Source: Sinohyriopsis cumingii (Eukaryota; Mollusca; Bivalvia; Unionida; Unionidae). Taken from it: a DNA stretch of 64,000 nt. A program made the translations under genes and the position numbers. The notes below the pieces were generated by a model. That model did not search any database, was not told where the DNA came from, and saw nothing but the letters and a program-made list of their open reading frames with translations. Of the stretch, positions 37,741 through 50,245 are shown piece after piece. Position 1 is the first letter of the stretch, and each line of letters opens with the position of its first letter. The stretch lies in assembly GCA_028554795.2 (NCBI GenBank), contig CM068825.1, positions 95,228,951-95,292,950 on the forward strand, given 5' to 3'.

Positions 37741-38649
37741 TGTTACGTGTATTTGATTTAAGTTGTGTTTGATTTGATTTGATTGTGTGCGGGTTTTGGA
37801 GTCTTTTTATTTTCTTTACATGTCAATGTAATGTAATTTTGTTTACTAGGAATTTTATATTAGGTATTTGATACCTAATAATAGAAAAACTGTTTCTATT
37901 TTTGACTTAGTTCCTGGCCTTGATTGAGGGTCAAGTAAACAACTTTTATTCTCAGAGTAAAATGATTGGTTCTTATCAAGGACATACAGGAGCTACATGA
38001 TTTTATTTTATACGTAAACATGATCATGTGATCCTCTATTTTGCAATTAGGCATTTCCAAAATTGCAAAATACTTAGTATTAATAGTGATGTTTAGAGAG
38101 AGAGATCTCAGAGTCCAGGCTTTTAAACACTTGATGTCAAATTGTTTTCTTCTGTTGTGACCAGTATTGAATTTTTTTAGCTTTGAGTTATTTGTTAAGT
38201 TTTCTTCAGATTATTTGGACTCTAAAAGATTAAGTCGTTTCTCTGGAAATATTATTGTATTCATACAGAATTCTTGAACAAGGACATTTCTTGAAAATTT
38301 TATTTGGAATTCCAAAATTGGAGAATTAATTAATTATTATGTTTCTATAAGGAACTGTAGACTTCAACACAGTACAAGTTACTGCATACGTCATTGCTTT
38401 CCATCTTGGATTCTTCATCGGGACTCGAACTTGAAATCATTAAAACATTTCATTATTAGGACTTCTAAAATTTTATTTGTCGATTATTCCTGGATTATTT
38501 TTGGATTTGATTCTTAAAACCATAAGTTCATATTTTTTCATTTATACAATATTTTCCCAGGTAAATAAATGATTTATTATATTTTTCAAAGCTTGTTGTT
38601 TTCACTCTTTCTTGTGTTACTGTTTATTCGAGCCTAAATACGTAACATA
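37741..38649 (+). mobile_element. LTR-like block, family L2, copy 2 (inside SINE-B)
   Basis: It begins TGTTACGTGTATTTG and ends ACGTAACA followed by TA. AGACATG (37734-37740 and 38650-38656) repeats on both sides; the SINE has this motif once, so it represents the target duplication, though its exact length (5-7 bp) is ambiguous. There are no ORFs. It is homologous to 29445-30373 and, in part, 60280-60427. Confidence 0.8.
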
Positions 38650-38744
38650 AGACATGCAGCATGATGTCCCACCAAGTCACATGATTCTGACACTGGGCTG
38701 ACCAGTCCTAACACTAACCTCTTAATGCTGAGTGCCTAGCAAGG

Positions 38745-39853
38745 CAGCTTGTGAAGTGTCAAATTTTGAATTGTATTGAACCTTAAAGTTGAATGCATTG
38801 AGCATTAAAATGTTATCGCATTTAAGCCAGAAAAGTCTTTGTGAAGGGTCACTTCGACCTTTCTTCTTTCCACCCCACCCATGCTCCATGTCAGTGTTAA
38901 AACTTGAAAGGCTAGAAGTTATGAATGAGTGAGATTTGACTAAGGGCATTGCTACACTGTCCTGAGAATGCAAACATTTGAGCTACCAACCATAACCGCT
39001 TGATAGAAACCCATGTCAAATTATCATTTTCAAAGGGAAATTGATATACCCCGTAGTTCACAGATTCTATGCTGTCTAAATATGACGGAAGAAATTATTA
39101 TCTTGGGGAAAATTTAGGAACCGCTGCCTATGATTGGGCAGAATTAAGGCGTATACTTTAGAAGCAATGTGAATTTAAAGTGACGACCTAAGTTGGAATT
39201 CTTTATTCTTAACTTCCTGAGAGAGTAGTAGTTTTGGCTCCGGGGGAATCCTAAAGAGAATAGTGCTTTCCTCATTAAAAAAGAAAGGGACCCGATGGCT
39301 GTCTTGTGAGAAAAGAAAGGGTTTAGTGCTAGGATGTGCAAGTTCTGAAAGAGAACAGCATTAAGGAGCAGCTTTCTAGGAGAGAGATGGGACAGTACAA
39401 AGACGAAAGTCCGAGAAAAAAAAAGAACAAGGTCAGATTAAAAGACTAGGAAGTCCACGAAACTTGAAGAATAAAGAAAAGGGGGTCAGTGAAGTAGGAA
39501 GACGTTGATACACGCATGGTCAAGGGAGGAAGGTGATGCAAATCAGTTGTGGTCATTGAGCTCTTTTCACCACTTGTTATTATTATTAAATAAATCCAAA
39601 TTGAACACTGCTATTTAATTCTGTTAACATAATTTACATTGAATTGGAATTGCCTTTATTAATTTGTTTTGATTAAATTTGTTATTTTTCTTGTCTAAGG
39701 GGGCTTGTATTGCTTAATTTCTTCCCAGTATTCTTGCTCAGTTCCCTTTTGAAATTCTATTCTTTTTCACTCCAACCAGGCTATAACATCTAGGGAGGTC
39801 ATCCTCTAGATAACACAAGCCAAATCTAATTAAGAGGGCAATGTTACACAGCT
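38745..39853 (+). mobile_element. Solo LTR with target duplication CAGCT (inside SINE-B)
   Basis: The block 38750-39848 (1099 bp) starts TGTGAAGTGTC and ends GCAATGTTACA, flanked by CAGCT on both sides (38745-38749, 39849-39853), which is single in intact SINE-B copies. It has a purine-rich stretch (39360-39540) and AT-rich 3' part and no coding region. It is not similar to the L2 family or the 26019 LTR. Confidence 0.88.
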
Positions 39854-39999
39854 GATAGTACCATTTTTATAAGTCTTTGGTATGGCTTGGCCGCAGTTTG
39901 AATCCGTGACCTCCCACATGCAAGGCAGACATTCCAACCACTAGGCCACTAGAACTCCGGTGGCCTAGTGGTTAGAGCTTCCCAGGTGAAATTTAGTAT

Positions 40000-40918
40000 T
40001 TTACAGATGTTCTACATCGTAAAAGTAGTCAAAGTTTTGCATGAGCCAAAAATCTTGACTCGGTGGGAAATGGCAAGTATTTTTTCTCATCAAATAAAAG
40101 TTAAAGGGATGTATATTGGAAGCCTTGAGAGATGATTCTTTCAAAGGGTAAAGAGACAGTTCTGGAAAAAGGGCAAAGAGAGCAAGGGAAATAGTTCCAC
40201 ACAACAACACAATGCAATGGGGATGCAGAAGGGATCCATATTGCCAATGACACCATTAAAAAGCTAGATGCTGCAGAGAGGTCATTGTAGGCTGCATCAC
40301 AAGAGAGAAATAAATCAACCCCAACCTACTACCAATGCTGAATCTAGAGTGACCTGCAAACAGATAGCAGGTTATGAAGTCATGCTGGATAATTGAGTTT
40401 GAACACTCTTACTATTAATCTTAAAATATTGCACAATGACCTTGATCTTAAAGAATAAAACAACCATGTAAAAGAATACATTAATCCTGTCTCACAGGCA
40501 GCATAACAACCAGTTCTGAAAGATTTTTGTAATATATATTTAGACATCATTTGTGATGAATGGCATTTCTAATACTCACATTCTGTATATCTTTTGACAA
40601 ACTTCTTCATCAAGTGTATTACCTATAAGAGGATCCAAAGCAGTTTTGAAAGGTTTATTTAATACATACTTAACCATTAGATTTGCAATATTAAACAAAA
40701 TGAAGGATACTTCTATTCCATTTCTGTAAAACTTATTAATCTGAAGAAAAAAAATCCCAAACCTTTCTACCACAAAGAGTATCCAATGGAAGTGATCAAT
40801 ACTGTCTTGTATATTCCCTCAAGCCATTGAATATAGAATTTTATACATGCAGATGCGAATTGCATAAAATATAGGATTTGCTGTTGAATGCATGCTTTTT
40901 CCAGTCTGGCATTTTCAG
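40000..40918. other. Intron sequence, nothing recognised
   Basis: No gene or clear repeat seen. Confidence 0.6.
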
Positions 40919-40919
40919 T

Positions 40920-41130
40920 TACCATATACTTAAGCTTAAAAGTTAAAACCAACTGCAGACAACATAGACCTTGCTCTGCTGTTGTACTCGAAGATTAAGT
41001 TCTCTGTTTTTCATATTATACTAATTACTCCTAACAGAATGCACAGACCTAGACCTGCAGACACATTACGAGACATCAGACCTGGGTATGGGTGTGCAGC
41101 TGGACTCGACTTATAAGAAGAAAAGATGGT
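40920..41130 (-). mobile_element. Twin-hairpin MITE, copy 7 (diverged)
   Basis: It starts taccatatacttaagctt, keeps acatagaccttgctctgctg and cacagacctagacctgcag arms, and ends gctggactcgacttataag. Both hairpins are decayed. Confidence 0.7.
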
Positions 41131-41999
41131 ACTGAACTTAAAAGGATGTGCAGTCGTTTTTCACATTTGGGATGCACATCCTTGAGGCAATAAACATTCA
41201 ACTCAAACACCAAAAGGAATGCAGCTGTGATAATTATTTTGAAAATATTCATAATAGTGTGTTGAAGCATGAAAATAAATCTTTGCTGCAGTATGAATTT
41301 TTACTGAAAACAGGGATCTGGGGCTGAGGAGGGGTGGTTCTTACATTTAAGATCAATTACAGAGATTTCTATTTAAACTTACTTTTGTAACTTCAACACT
41401 TGAAAAGCTAAACATTGTTCTAATTATGAATTTACATTGTATCTCTCAGGAATTATATAAACACACACACATGCAAAATAATATCGACAGAACAAATAAC
41501 TCACTAATGTAGATATTATACTCAGATAATTTACAACAAATTACAAAAGAAAAATTTAAAACTCGGGTGAAATGAGTATTAATACAGCTATGGTCAATAA
41601 AGCAAGATGTCAATCGAGAGAAAAAAATATATAAACAAATGACAATTAATGTAAAGAATTAAGAAAATATTGTATATTCCAAAAGTACTAACTCTGCATA
41701 TTTCTAACTTTTACATTATGCAGGCAAACATTGAAATAATAAATCTCCCTATATTTTGTCTAAATTATCAATAATAACTCATCAAAAATAAATTGCAGTT
41801 CTTTGAAACAGTATGCCTTATCTCCCAATAAAGCATTTCACTATGTCCCCCTTGACGTTTACTGCTCTAGTTTCTTTATAATAAATCTAAGCAAAGGTTT
41901 AAATATGACCTTATTCTATCTAAGAAGAAATAAAATAGAGTAGACACCTGCAATAAATTAGAAAATTCCAACCAAGCTGGAAAGGACTGATGCCCTAAG

Positions 42000-42330
42000 G
42001 GATGAAAAGAATTTCTACGAATTTAAGACCATTTCTTCTTTTTAACTGAGGAGTGCTGACACCATCTCTTGATTTTCTTTACCAATAACAAGATTTTCAA
42101 ATTAACTGCTGTGGTGGACATACTGGATGTCATCTTGATACTATTTTCACTTAGGATCAACTAGACATCTTAAGAGGACTGCTGGTGAAAACTTAAGTCA
42201 ATATGACTTTCTGTAAAGGAGTAGAGATAGCAAGATATGCATGATGGCCTCTGTGGTGACAATATCAGTCATCAGACTAGCACCATTTTCATTTAGGACA
42301 ATAAGATTTTCAAGATGGCCACTGTGGCTG
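42000..42330. repeat. R145 repeat, dispersed copies
   Basis: Two units of the family described at 45790-46690 (aacaagattttcaaattaactgctgtgg, catactggat, caccattttcatttaggac). Others lie at 44690-44930, 49870-49990 and 51330-51670. Confidence 0.65.
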
Positions 42331-42726
42331 ATATACAAATATGTGTCTATTATATGTCTGCTGTCTTTGTTACTGAAAATGTACAAAGGCTATTCAAATA
42401 CTACATTGGATCAACTTGGATCAATGTGGAACTACATTTCCTACTCAATGACATGTTTCTTAACAATTTTAGTATTGCTGATTTGTCACTGACAAGTTCA
42501 TGAATCGCAGGTTGAAGATAATTATTAAGGATGTGTGAAGATTGTGCATTGAAATATGATATCATTTGTAAAAAACAAAAATCAGTATGTACATTTTTTC
42601 TCTGTACAGCTTTCATATTACCACTCCCCTCCTACTGTACTTCCTAATGGTCATGCTCTTGCATATGTCATCCATTATACTTAAATGGGTCATACATTAC
42701 AATCCAATCAAGCAGATTATGGATGT

Positions 42727-42935
42727 GATATATAATTCTTTAACACATACTAAATCAGAAGTATGTGGCAGAAAACATAAACCTTGAACTGCCATCACGT
42801 AATGCACTGGCAGAAGTTGAGTCAAACTGCAAACAACAAAGATCCTGATCTACTGTGGCACAATGCAACTGGTGATCAGGGTCTATGTTATTTGTTCTAC
42901 TGATTACTCCAAACAAACTGCAAATTCCCAGATAA
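42727..42935 (-). mobile_element. Twin-hairpin MITE, copy 8, extended form
   Basis: It shares taaatcagaagtatgtggca and the following ~180 bp with copy 6 at 35143. The second hairpin is cut off after CAAACTGCAAATTCCCAGAT. Confidence 0.8.
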
Positions 42936-42939
42936 TGTA

Positions 42940-44640
42940 TGTAATTATAATTTATTTAGTTTTTAATAAATGATGAGATTGCCTGTATTTTCAATAAAAA
43001 CAAAAACATGAAATAGTAAGAATTGTATCTTGTTATTTTTATAGAACTATGATATTCATTAAACTCTCATATTAATTTAAAAGTACTCTTTCAATGTCTT
43101 AATGTTATTCTTAAAAACAGTTGCATTCAGTAGCCGTATATCTTCCCTCTATTTTTTACATAAGACACCATTGTTGTTTATCTTTATAATGTATTTATAT
43201 TTAATATGACTGGATCATTTAGTCTAAAATAATTTTTTAGCTGATCTGAACAAAGATTTCTGTCTCTCTCTCTTTCCTTCTCACACACACATACACACAC
43301 TTCTCCCAATGATTGCCTAAATGCTTTGTTGAAATCCTATCTTCAACATTTAGAAGGATTTGTGATCTGATTGGCTGTAATATGCTTGGGAAATAATTAT
43401 CATGAGCAGCACAGCCGACATAGACCCCTAGACCCCAGAACCTTTAAGTTTCTTTGTTTCCCTCAGTGCAAACAACAGAGCTTTCTTCAAGCCACACTGA
43501 CTTCGACTTTTGATCATCTGACCCCTACATCAATAAGCTCCTTCCATACTTTGAGGCAAGACCTCCACAAACTTTGGTCAATGTATGAAAGTTATTATGC
43601 ACAAAAGAAATCAAAATCAATCACTTGAATTTTAAACTATTGTTCCCAAAAATCAATAGGCTTCTTCTTATGAAAGGTGCACATCATCCACAAATCTTGG
43701 TGAAAGGTACATGGTCGATAACTGAAATTTCTGTACAGAAACCATGTTTCTTCTTTCAGTCAGTGACCCTGGCCTTTATAAACATCAAAATCTATATGAT
43801 TCTTCCTTACTCCAGATGTAATTTAGCACATTTGTGCTAGGTGTCATACAGAACTAATGTTACCTTACATAAATCATTTATCTTGTATGAATGCATGAAA
43901 TATTTAAAATTTTATGATTTCTCTTTAACTGACCTTTTTGAAATAATGTAACAATCTCACATTTAATGCTTTCAATAACTATCATGTTTCACAATAATCC
44001 AACAGTCAAATATTAAAGTAGATAATGTGCACAAATTCTTGATTGGGATGAGGGTGGAGGTGGAGGTGGGGATAATGAAAGATGTAGTGCATTATATGGG
44101 AAAGGGATAGGGGATAGACACAAGAACAAATTAACTAGAACATAAAAAGCAACTTTTCAAGCAATGCCAACTGACACAAAATGAGAAAGTGAGAGAAGTT
44201 TACTGTTTTGGCCTTCCCTACTGAAGCCCTACTTTTTAATCAACTCTGCTAATCCTTTTTCCAGAAAGCATCAATCATTTTATTGTTGTACAAAAAACAT
44301 AATAATCATTTAGCACAGGAAATTGCTGGAGAAAATCCCACATGATTAGCTTTGGACTGACCCTTGGATTCAGTATCATAAACAGACTGGGTTTCTGCTT
44401 CTTTAAATCAATGACAGGTTCTTGTTTCTTTGAATTGGTGACAGGTGCATTTACAACAGAAACTCAGTCTTGTGCTAATTATTGAGAAGTTCAGAAGTTT
44501 ATGAAACTGCATGCAAAATAACAACATTCATAATGGTCTTGCATGCATTATAGAGACAAAATTCATACATTTTCAACTACAAACATCAATTTAGAAATAC
44601 CTGCTTAAGAAGATATAAATTTTACAAACAGAACAAGAGT
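42940..44640. other. Intron sequence, nothing recognised
   Basis: It contains a short (CT)n and (CA)n stretch at 43261-43300. Otherwise no supported feature. Confidence 0.55.
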
Positions 44641-44933
44641 CCCTCGAATGGACTGATGCTCTACTTGGCAAAACAAGAATCTACTTGGCAAAAAAGAATT
44701 TCCAGGAATTCAAGATAAGACCATTTCTCCCTTTTAACAGCTGAGTGTTGAAACCATCTCTGATATTCTTCAGCAATAACAAGATTTTCAAATTAGCTTC
44801 TGTGATACACATACTGGATTTCAACATGGCACCATTTTCATGCAGGACAAAGTGGACATCGTTATATGTCTTTTGGTGAAAACCACACATCATAATGATC
44901 ACCCATTCTGGGTAAGTAGTGACAACAAGATGG

Positions 44934-45775
44934 TTAATTCATTAACCCCTGAGCAAAATAGCTAGGCATTCCCCTATAACATATGTGCAGAGATCACCAA
45001 AAGTATTGTTAGCCTTACCAGTGCCTGTATCCCTGAGACTTCCTGAGAGTACTTGGCTTGCATATTTTTTCAGACAGAGCTACTTGCAATAAATGTTATT
45101 TTCTTATTATGTTCCTTTAATTAAGCTAAAATTTGGCACAGCAGTTCTTAATAAAATTACGTACATAATGGTATTAATTTCATGCTACATGTAGAAATAA
45201 AACTCGTGCATAAAGATGAAATTTTTTTACAAATTTGTTTCTCTTGCCATGAATAATCCATAAAATCCATGATGAATTCACACTGAATAATTACCACTAT
45301 CAACACATGAATTTCATTCCATTTAATGTACACAGAAATGCCACTTGTCATCTTTCTTGCAAACTTAACATTGTGTGAATGCTCCATCATTCTGTTAAGA
45401 GTCTATTAAGTAAAAGTCTACTCCCAGCAGCTGATTCTTGTAATTTTCATCATTTTCTAATCTAAATATTTCCACTATTTTTGCTACTATCTAAGTCAAA
45501 TTTTTCACCCTTTGTTCAGCAATGTTCACTCTATTTATGTAAGCCAAAATTTTATTGGTTAAAATGCCTGCATAATTAGGAATTGCCTTGAAATCAACCA
45601 ATGGTTAGTGCCGATTCAACTCATCATGTGGGATACAGGCCTAGACTAATATTGCCACTCGAACTCAGCACTCAGGAAACAAGCTAGGTAAACAGCACCA
45701 TGTTATTGTGGCACTTGGGAGATGAGGAAGGTAAAGTACAACGAGTTATAGAGGCGGCAGGGGTTAATGAGTTAA
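44934..45775. mobile_element. TTAA-flanked MITE, 'CCCCTG' termini, larger form
   Basis: The left end TTAATTCATTAACCCCTG and right end CAGGGGTTAATGAGTTAA are inverted repeats of each other over about 18 bp, with TTAA outermost. The ~800-bp interior has no transposase and differs from the 1956-2470 element, so they share termini only. Confidence 0.72.
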
Positions 45776-45789
45776 GACAGTTATCAGCC

Positions 45790-46690
45790 ATACTGTACAT
45801 ATGATTGGCGCCATTTCTGTTATGATCAACTTTGTATCATAAGAAATCTAACGGTGAAAACCTCATGTTGATATAGCCATTCATTCAAAGAGGAGTAATG
45901 ATAACTATCTTGAAGATATGACTTTCAATTCTGCTATAGCATTAACAAGAATTTAAAAATGGCTGCTCTGGTGGTAATATTGTTGTCAAGTTAGAACTTT
46001 TTTCATTTAAGACCAACTGGACATCATAATAAGTCTTCTGGTGAAAATCCCACATCATTAGCACCTCCTGTCCAAGTAGAGTAGTAACAATATTTTTGAG
46101 ATGGCTGCCAGGGTGACCATATTTGATGCCAGATTAGCATCTTTTTTTATTCAGGACCAGTTGGACATCATTAGAAGTGTTCTAATGAAAACCCCATACT
46201 GATAAAGCCATCCATTCTGGAAGAGTAAGAGTAACACGAGTTTGAAGATGGCTGCTGTGGTAGCCCTACTGGGTGTCAGTTTGGTACCATTTTTATTTAG
46301 AACCAACTAGACATGAAACGAGGTCTTTTAGTTAAAACCCCATGTTCACACGACCAAGAGTGATAACAAAATTTTCAAGTAGGCCATTGTGGTAGTCATA
46401 CTGATGTCAGATTGGCACCATTTTCATTCAGCACCGACTAGACATAATAATCAGTCTTTCATTGAAAACCCCATGCCGATACTATGACTAACGATTCAGG
46501 AGTAGTGATAACAAGATTTTCAAAGATGGCCACTGTTGTAGCCATGCTGGACATAAACTGGAACCATTTGTGTTTAGGACCAACTAGACCATGGGATTAA
46601 TGTGTGTCAAGTTCCAAGGCACTCATCCAAGTCATTTGGAAAAAGTAACAAATGGACAGACAACAGACCATCCAATAAGCTTTTCTGGTC
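45790..46690. repeat. ~145-bp tandem repeat array (R145)
   Basis: Five to six diverged units, each with accattttcatttaggacca, actagacatcat, gtgaaaaccccat, aagattttcaagatggc, cactgtggta and catactggatgtcag. The last unit passes into a different 3' module (gacagacaacagaccatcc) that also closes the copy near 51650. Confidence 0.85.
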
Positions 46691-47059
46691 TATGACCAAT
46701 AGAGCTCAAAAATCCATCAACTAATAGAAAAAAAGACAGTTGGAATTAAAAATGGAACAAAAAAACAGAAAGAATTGTGTCACAAATATGATGCAACTGA
46801 CAAAGTTTTAAGTAAGAGAGAGGCCATTAACTCCAATAAATCTGGTTGGAAAATGGTGAAAATCAAACTTAAGGTTTGATTAATATTAGGAATCATATAA
46901 AATTTAATTTCAACCCATAAAGCTCTGAAATGTTCTAGAATAGAAATAAAATGTGTAACATACATGATATGATGTGATGACAGAGAGGGACATGAGTAAC
47001 ACAACAGGACCCATCAATAGATATAGTAGGGACATTAAATAAAAGATGCAAAAATTTAC

Positions 47060-47162
47060 CTTTGGGTTCAAATCATAGAAGCTGAAGAATTTAAATCTTA
47101 GCAAGGCATAATCATTGTCTCGTAAACCCTGCTCCATGAGGGATTTGGATGAGTCAAGCCAT
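47060..47162 (-). CDS. FERMT: Kindlin exon: start of F2 lobe
   Basis: A 103-nt exon bounded by a TTCACAG acceptor and an AAG/GTAAAT donor. Its first base completes the split alanine codon from the previous exon, and 34 full codons follow, ending in phase 0. The peptide begins [11 protein letters not shown] and ends FYDLNPK, matching the very conserved kindlin stretch at the beginning of the F2 lobe. The motif [15 protein letters not shown] is a family hallmark, and the conservative changes (FKFF for FKYY, FY for FF) suggest normal constraint. An adjacent GTAA-type readthrough would add only a few residues before a stop, so the splice call is secure. Confidence 0.96.
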
Positions 47163-47399
47163 CTGTGAAGAGATCAATGAAATCATTAAAAACGTGTAAA
47201 ACAAACTGATTCAATTAAATAATAAAATCATCTTAATTTTGCTACTTGTGTCAAATAAATGTTCAAGTGATATTGCTTATTTGGCTTAACTAATCTAACA
47301 GTTGACTATTTTACTGATCAGGCAAATACAGAATTGTAGGAACACAACCTAAAGTACCAGTAATCTCACCTTTATAACATGTCAATTTTACTTATTTTA

Positions 47400-48590
47400 C
47401 CAAATCTGATAAAAATTCTTCCTAAAGATAAAGGCATAATTAAAAGACATGGATCTGGTTCCTAATAATCCGGTTAATCTCAACATAAACCTATTTAACA
47501 AATCCAATCAAAACCAGACAACAAAAAGGTCTCTGCAGAGGTAAAAAGCTCAGTCAGTCTGATGGAAGATAAACTTACTAACATGAACAGATCCAACATA
47601 AATAAATCCCATTTAAGACTAAGATGACATAAGCTTATTTACAAGATCTGAACAAAATCTAATAAAAAATGTGGCTGCCAGAGTGGTAACAAACTCAGCA
47701 AATCAGAAACAAAATTACTTCATATGTAGGGTTAGATCTTGATCATATTCAAACTCAATCATCTTGATGATGTAAAGATTACAAATACAAGTTTGATAAA
47801 AAATCTTATCAGAAATAGTGTTGCTAGACTGTTGACAAGCTCATCCATTCCTATGCCACATTATGCATGGAGCTCCACCCAATAAACATACTTTTCCAGA
47901 ATCTTGAGCACATAAGCCCATTTACCAAGACTTCAACATTATAGTGTGTAAGCAAGCTCAGCTAATCTGTGAGACACCTCAATGATATGTAAGGATCTTG
48001 CCAATTATCAAACTCCTATGAGATCTTGAGATAACCTCATACTAGAAGTTTAATCAAATGGGATCAGAAATACAGCCTCCAGAATGGTAACAAGTACAGC
48101 CATCAGATGCAAGATCACTTCATTATTATGCATAGAACTTGCTCATTATTGAAATCATACAAGATGGTGCAGACTCGAGTCTATATTCCAAGTTTCATCA
48201 TAATCGTTTATCCAAGATTTTGATAAATCATGTTCATTTGCTAAGTTATATTACAATTATTTCAGAAGTCTCTGGCATAGTAACAAGCTCAACCAAACAG
48301 ATGCAAATGTACCACATTAATATGCATGGCTGTTGCTCGTTACTCACCCTGTCTGAGACCTTGATTATATTAGCTTATTTTCTAAGTTTGATAGAAAAAC
48401 AAAGTAAGCCAATGAGGTGCAAGATTACCTAATTAATATGGTCGGACCTTGCTCCTCAATGAAACTGTCTTCGTGGCATAAGCATATTGTATTCAGCTCT
48501 ATAACCAGTGAAGTTAAAAAGGACTGGAAGAGTGGTAACATGCTCAGCCAATCAGATGCAAGAACACCTCACCAATGTGTCAATCTTGTT
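47400..48590. repeat. ~160-bp tandem repeat array (R160), main copy
   Basis: About seven units of the same family as 19800-20440: agagtggtaacaagctcagc, caatcagatgcaagat, cattaatatgcat, cttgctcattattgaa, and ccaagtttgatc. Similarity between units looks moderate, suggesting an old array. Confidence 0.8.
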
Positions 48591-50129
48591 CATTAAGCCA
48601 AATAAATCATTATGTTTTGTTCTGGTTACCAGACAAACCCTAATTTTAACTTCTGACCATACATTTTTTAAAAACAAAATAATACTCCAAATAATTCAGA
48701 AGGAAATAAAATTTCACAAAGGGATGTAGCTAAAATTGAAGCTAAATTAAGACTGGGTTTTTTTCCCTGGTTTATGCTCTGTTTAAATCCATCAAGACCA
48801 AACACATATTTGCAATGACCTACCTACTCTACTTTTTGTTCTCAGTGTAACCAGAACCACATATTTTTTATTTGGCTTTATCAAACTCATCCAAGACCTT
48901 CATAATATAAGCTTTTTTTGAAGATTAATAGAAACTGGATCAGAAAAATAACCTCCAGAATGATAACAAACTCAGCCAATTAGATATAAAGACACATTAT
49001 TAACAGACCTGCCAACCCTAACAAGACCTTCTCAGTAAGGCAGTCCATTAACTTCCAAAAGTTAGACCAGTTTTCAGCAAGGTGTAACTCAATATCATTT
49101 AATGCTATTGTAAAGCTGGAAAACATGCATAAAAGTCCAGAAGTGAGTTTCAAGACTGATGCAGTGATGGTAAGCACTGTCTTCAACTAGGCGTAAAAAG
49201 TTTGTAAAGTTTACATTAACCTTAAATACCTCCAGTACAGTTTCACAAATTGTAGTTGCAAACTCTATGGAGCTCCATGGCTTCTTGCTATCTCTCAACT
49301 TGATGTAATCTTATTTAAATTTCATCTGGGCTGTGGTGATGGCAATCATATTTTTCACCATGTGACTTACTCAAATCAACACATGATGTCCACTCAACAT
49401 AACTGCTACCCTTCCTGCTTTTCTCTCCCAAGAAACTGAATAGTCCCTTTTATTCTTCTGTACTGATATTAAAACTTTGTAAGAGGTTTATTTTTCATTT
49501 CATCCTGAAGATGTATCACTTGATGGATACCATTTTTAAAAAGAAATATCCAGCAGCTTGATCTGCAGATGTTTCACATTAAAAAATATGCTCAGTTTAA
49601 AGCATTTGAGGTACTCCTGTAAAGTTTGTCTGGTTCTCGTACCAACTTCATTGAATCTAAAATGAAACCCCAAACTGAATCAAACATGGAAAAGTTAGAA
49701 TCTGGAACTTACCACAATCATATTTCCATAATTTGTTCTGTTATTCCATACGACCATTTATTAGGGGTCATTTCTGTAAGACTTATTGGTAAAATCGGAA
49801 GGTTTGTATTAATATGCAATAAATCCATCCAGGAGATAAGCCTAATGGCCACGTGAGCTAAACATGCATCCTCTGAAGGGACTAACATTCTACTGGCTGA
49901 AAAGAACTTCCAGGTATCCATTATAAGACCCTTTTACTCTTTGCAAAGTACTAAATACTCAAACCATCTCTAACATTGCAAGAAACTCCAACATACTAAA
50001 TGTAGAAAAAAAACACTATTTTCTTATGTTTGACTTAACAGGTTCACAAGATATCTGTAAGTGTGGCACAGGTTTTATTTGTCACTGCCTTTTACCTTGA
50101 ACCTGAAATCAGACAGAGATATCACTGAA

Positions 50130-50245
50130 CTTACCTCTGACAATGTCAAGACAGGATTCTGACTATTCAAGATATAACTCTGACAATGTCAAGATACAGC
50201 TCTGACAATGTCAAGGTATGCCTCTGACAATGAAAAGATATAACC
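50130..50245. repeat. ~27-bp short tandem repeat
   Basis: About four to five units of ctctgacaatgtcaagatac with small changes, close to the 3' side of a kindlin exon. Confidence 0.8.

Larger units (their letters stand above)
37614..39989 (-). mobile_element. SINE-B copy carrying two LTR insertions
   Basis: One minus-strand SINE-B is split into three pieces: 37626-37740 (3' end), 38650-38749 (middle) and 39849-39977 (tRNA-like head). The whole is flanked by the 12-bp direct repeat CTTCCCAGGTGA (37614-37625 and 39978-39989), which proves that the three pieces were one insertion. The interruptions are the LTR-like blocks 37741-38649 and 38750-39848. At its 5' end the head is followed by a short inverted copy of itself (39953-39977). 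Without the insertions it would be about 340 bp, normal for the family here. Confidence 0.92.

Noticed and set aside
48980-49298. Two overlapping minus-strand frames (KKPWSSIEFATTICETVLEV; HLAENWSNFWKLMDCL) that look protein-like
   Set aside because: No family was recognised and joining them needs a frameshift. Neighbouring sequence starts with a cagacctgccaaccct motif typical of transposon ends. Left unannotated.
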